This document shows, one piece after another, positions 63,771-64,000 of a DNA stretch of 64,000 nt. How positions within the stretch are numbered: position 1 is the first letter of the stretch; every line of letters begins with the position of its first letter. The position numbers were made by a program, and so were the translations under genes. This DNA is from Clostridiales bacterium UBA2432 (GTDB taxonomy: Bacteria; Bacillota; Clostridia; Lachnospirales; Vallitaleaceae): positions 116,506 through 180,505 of the forward strand of contig DDQW01000074.1 of NCBI GenBank assembly GCA_002342805.1, given 5' to 3'. The notes under the pieces were generated by a model. The model saw only the letters and a list, made by a program, of their open reading frames with translations. It made no database searches and was not told the DNA's origin.

Positions 63771-64000
63771 ATGAATATTCTCGTACTCAATTGTGGAAGC
63801 TCGTCTCTAAAGTATCAACTTATTAACATGGATAATGAAAGTGTTTTAGCGATTGGAATTTGTGAACGTATTGGTATAGAGGGGTCACAGATCAAACATG
63901 AAGTTGAGGGAAAAGAGAAAGTTGTTTTAAAAGCAGAAATGAGAAATCATGAAGCTGCTGTAAAATATCTTGTTGAAGCACTTGTTGATAAAAATCATGG
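63771..64000 (+). CDS. ackA: Acetate kinase, N-terminal part (3' end outside window)
   Basis: The first 76 codons of acetate kinase, which makes ATP and acetate from acetyl phosphate. MNILVLNCGSSSLKYQLINM is the conserved ASKHA start, with Asn and Ser residues that contact the substrates. It continues open to the end of the window. AAGGAGAG precedes the ATG. It forms a two-gene unit with pta, the classic fermentative ATP-yielding branch. Confidence 0.96.
   Translation, partial: MNILVLNCGSSSLKYQLINMDNESVLAIGICERIGIEGSQIKHEVEGKEKVVLKAEMRNHEAAVKYLVEALVDKNH

Overview
The window reads as chromosomal core sequence from a low-GC, Gram-positive anaerobe of the Clostridia, with a broadly Lachnospirales/Vallitalea-like gene set. 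Supporting signs are A+T-rich spacers, strong AAGGAGG-type ribosome binding sites, TATAAT promoters with 16-17 bp spacers, an electron-bifurcating Nfn transhydrogenase pair, Pta-AckA acetate metabolism, a PASTA kinase, and the Bacillus/Clostridium yloC-to-recG gene order. I see no prophage, transposase, CRISPR array, rRNA or tRNA gene. The species is not identified.

Layout. 1-4.4 kb: 3' end of clpB, an ArsC/Spx-fold protein, a LiaF-C-like membrane-anchored protein, a rhomboid-fold protein lacking the catalytic motif, a small XRE-type regulator on the minus strand, and a YbdG-type mechanosensitive channel. 4.4-8.0 kb: serine synthesis (serC, serA) plus a DUF1015 protein. 8.1-12.5 kb: hflK-hflC, then a lone glycogen branching enzyme. 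12.6-24.7 kb: arginine synthesis in two oppositely oriented transcription units, argG-argH (minus) and argJ-argB-argD-carA-carB (plus). Their promoters are nearly identical and carry ArgR-box-like sequences. Between argG and cardiolipin synthase lies a 258-bp structured tandem repeat, the most unusual object in the window. 24.8-29.5 kb: nfnAB, dgkA, nadE. 29.6-36.7 kb: a competence locus (comEA, a two-part comEC, holA) interrupted by a response regulator, a histidine kinase and a GerM lipoprotein, an arrangement recalling actinobacterial MtrA-MtrB-LpqB. 36.7-41.4 kb: rpsT, a small alarmone synthetase, a pseudouridine synthase, a HAD phosphatase and YgiQ. 41.4-59.8 kb: the long housekeeping cluster yicC-gmk-rpoZ-priA-def-fmt-yugP-rsmB-rlmN-stp-prkC-rsgA-rpe-thiN, rpmB, asp23-fakA-recG. 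59.8-64 kb: rsmD-coaD, a coiled-coil protein, tmcAL (minus), pta and the start of ackA.

Functionally, the window covers nitrogen and amino-acid anabolism (serine, citrulline/arginine, carbamoyl phosphate), redox balancing (Nfn), NAD and CoA cofactor steps, envelope lipid enzymes (cardiolipin synthase, DgkA), DNA uptake and repair (ComEA/ComEC/HolA/PriA/RecG), ribosome maturation and translation start/finish enzymes, and Ser/Thr phosphorylation signalling. The less ordinary items are the tandem hairpin/pseudoknot repeat, the shared arg promoter architecture, apparent non-canonical ATA and ATT start codons for comEC and its neighbouring kinase, the split comEC, and a small hairpin flanked by 8-bp repeats before recG. 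All calls were made by reading the sequence. No database search was run.
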